From positions 996,427-1,027,566 of the forward strand of contig NW_003140815.1 in NCBI RefSeq assembly GCF_000003605.2: 31,140 nt of DNA. The letters are read 5' to 3'. A program made the translations under genes and the position numbers. The notes beneath the pieces are model-generated. The model saw only the letters and a list, made by a program, of their open reading frames with translations, made no database searches and was not told the DNA's origin. The stretch's first letter is position 1. The number at the start of each line of letters is the position of its first letter. Shown piece after piece: positions 30,332 through 31,140 of the stretch. The DNA comes from Saccoglossus kowalevskii. Taxonomy: Eukaryota; Hemichordata; Enteropneusta; Harrimaniidae.

Positions 30332-30819
30332 CTGTAACAATATGGAACACAAATATTGTTTAGTAATGAGGGGAATGGCATATTCTACTTCCCTTGAAAG
30401 ATTTTTGAGTTGACGAACAAATCAATTGGGATTGATTTTGTGGGCCAAAAATCCTGAAGGTTATTGGGACAGTCAATTACCTTAATAGTTGAAAACGTGT
30501 AATTTCATCGCCATTTGTAAACAAAGATTTTAAGATTGTATACATGCACAACAAATTAACGAATAGACTGTTGTATTATTCGCAAAGTTGCATCACTTAG
30601 GAAAGGTTCATATGCTGTATTTGCTCTATTAGTAGCACATCAATTTTTGTGACTGTGGTCAAAATAAGTCATATTTTAAAAATCCAGCATACAATGAATG
30701 CAATGTTTTGTCTATATATGCTTCTATTAGAGATGCGCTTTTATTAGAGCAAATACAGTAGCCATGTGTCTAAGTGCTGACCACACAACACACAATCTGA
30801 ATATGGTGTACTTGTTATA
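30332..30819 (-). other. HIP1 intron, right part
   Basis: No exon recognised. A short direct pair, TGCTGTATTTGCTCTA (about 30613) and its inverse TAGAGCAAATACAGTA (about 30746), can fold into a loop of 120 bases. The coding frame needs further exons to the right of the window. Confidence 0.55.
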
Positions 30820-31026
30820 CTGTAAAATACTTTATTTTCACTTAGAATTAATTTTCGCCATTTTTCACTGAAGGAATGATTCAGTGAAAATAAAATCCAG
30901 CGAATATACCCTTCCCTATATTTTACATTCAACTCATCAAAAATCAGTGAAAATAAATTCCATACAAAACACCCAAAAAGTCTTTTCAGAGAAAATTAAT
31001 TCCAGCTAAAATAAAGTATTTTACAG
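30820..31026 (-). mobile_element. palindromic MITE, family A, copy 6
   Basis: TA-flanked, inverted relative to copy 5. Starts CTGTAAAATACTTTATTTTC and ends AAATAAAGTATTTTACAG: perfect inverted ends of 18 or more bases. CATACAAAACACCC is kept. Probably one of the youngest copies. Confidence 0.92.
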
Positions 31027-31140
31027 TAGTACATGTGCACAATGAGAAATAACTGATTGAAGAGTGAAATAACATATTATGTGTTCTCAACAGTAAGTTG
31101 TGTTTGCTATGTTCATGTTACTACGGTAGTGTTCCACGTG

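Noticed and set aside
29856-30413. 185-codon plus-strand open frame, serine-rich
   Set aside because: It is the antisense of the HIP1 coiled-coil exon; the minus strand has family match, splice sites and phase.

Overview
This window is nuclear DNA from an animal. It is AT-rich and dense in introns, with GT-AG splice sites. Two protein-coding genes can be rebuilt exon by exon with consistent reading phases, and both encode animal protein families. The mix of palindromic TA-flanked MITEs, a tRNA-type SINE, a decayed non-LTR reverse transcriptase and many minisatellites suggests a marine invertebrate. I cannot fix the phylum from the sequence. There is no bacterial operon, CRISPR array or plasmid feature.

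Layout. 1-6.9 kb: AT-rich DNA with one MITE and two degraded repeat fields, no convincing exon. 6.91-7.36 kb: a richer block that looks like a bidirectional promoter, with a possible short first coding exon on the minus strand (6910-6965) and the start of a plus-strand gene at 7361. 7361-15641 (+): a complete seven-exon TMX2 gene (thioredoxin-related transmembrane protein 2, 273 residues by my splice model). 15.6-19.5 kb: the region between two convergent genes, holding candidate poly(A) signals, a 27-bp minisatellite, a 448-base assembly gap, a GAGGGCGC-type repeat, a foldback element and an old SINE copy. 19564-30331 (-): the last eleven coding exons (577 residues) of a HIP1/HIP1R (Sla2 family) gene. 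They run from the central coiled coil through the talin-like actin-binding I/LWEQ (THATCH) domain to a stop. Its 5' exons (ANTH domain) lie beyond base 31140.

The two genes are tail to tail and belong to unrelated processes: TMX2 is an ER membrane thioredoxin-like protein, HIP1 links clathrin coats to actin. Nothing suggests they work as one system. The unusual content is mostly in the introns: a family of six palindromic MITEs plus a relative, a 0.5-kb inverted-repeat element with an internal 94-bp triplication, a SINE inside an array of X-box-like palindromes, a duplicated CTCF-like motif, several minisatellites, and a 21-residue repeat within the HIP1 coiled coil. I found no clearly novel biological system; the best candidates for a second look are in the findings.
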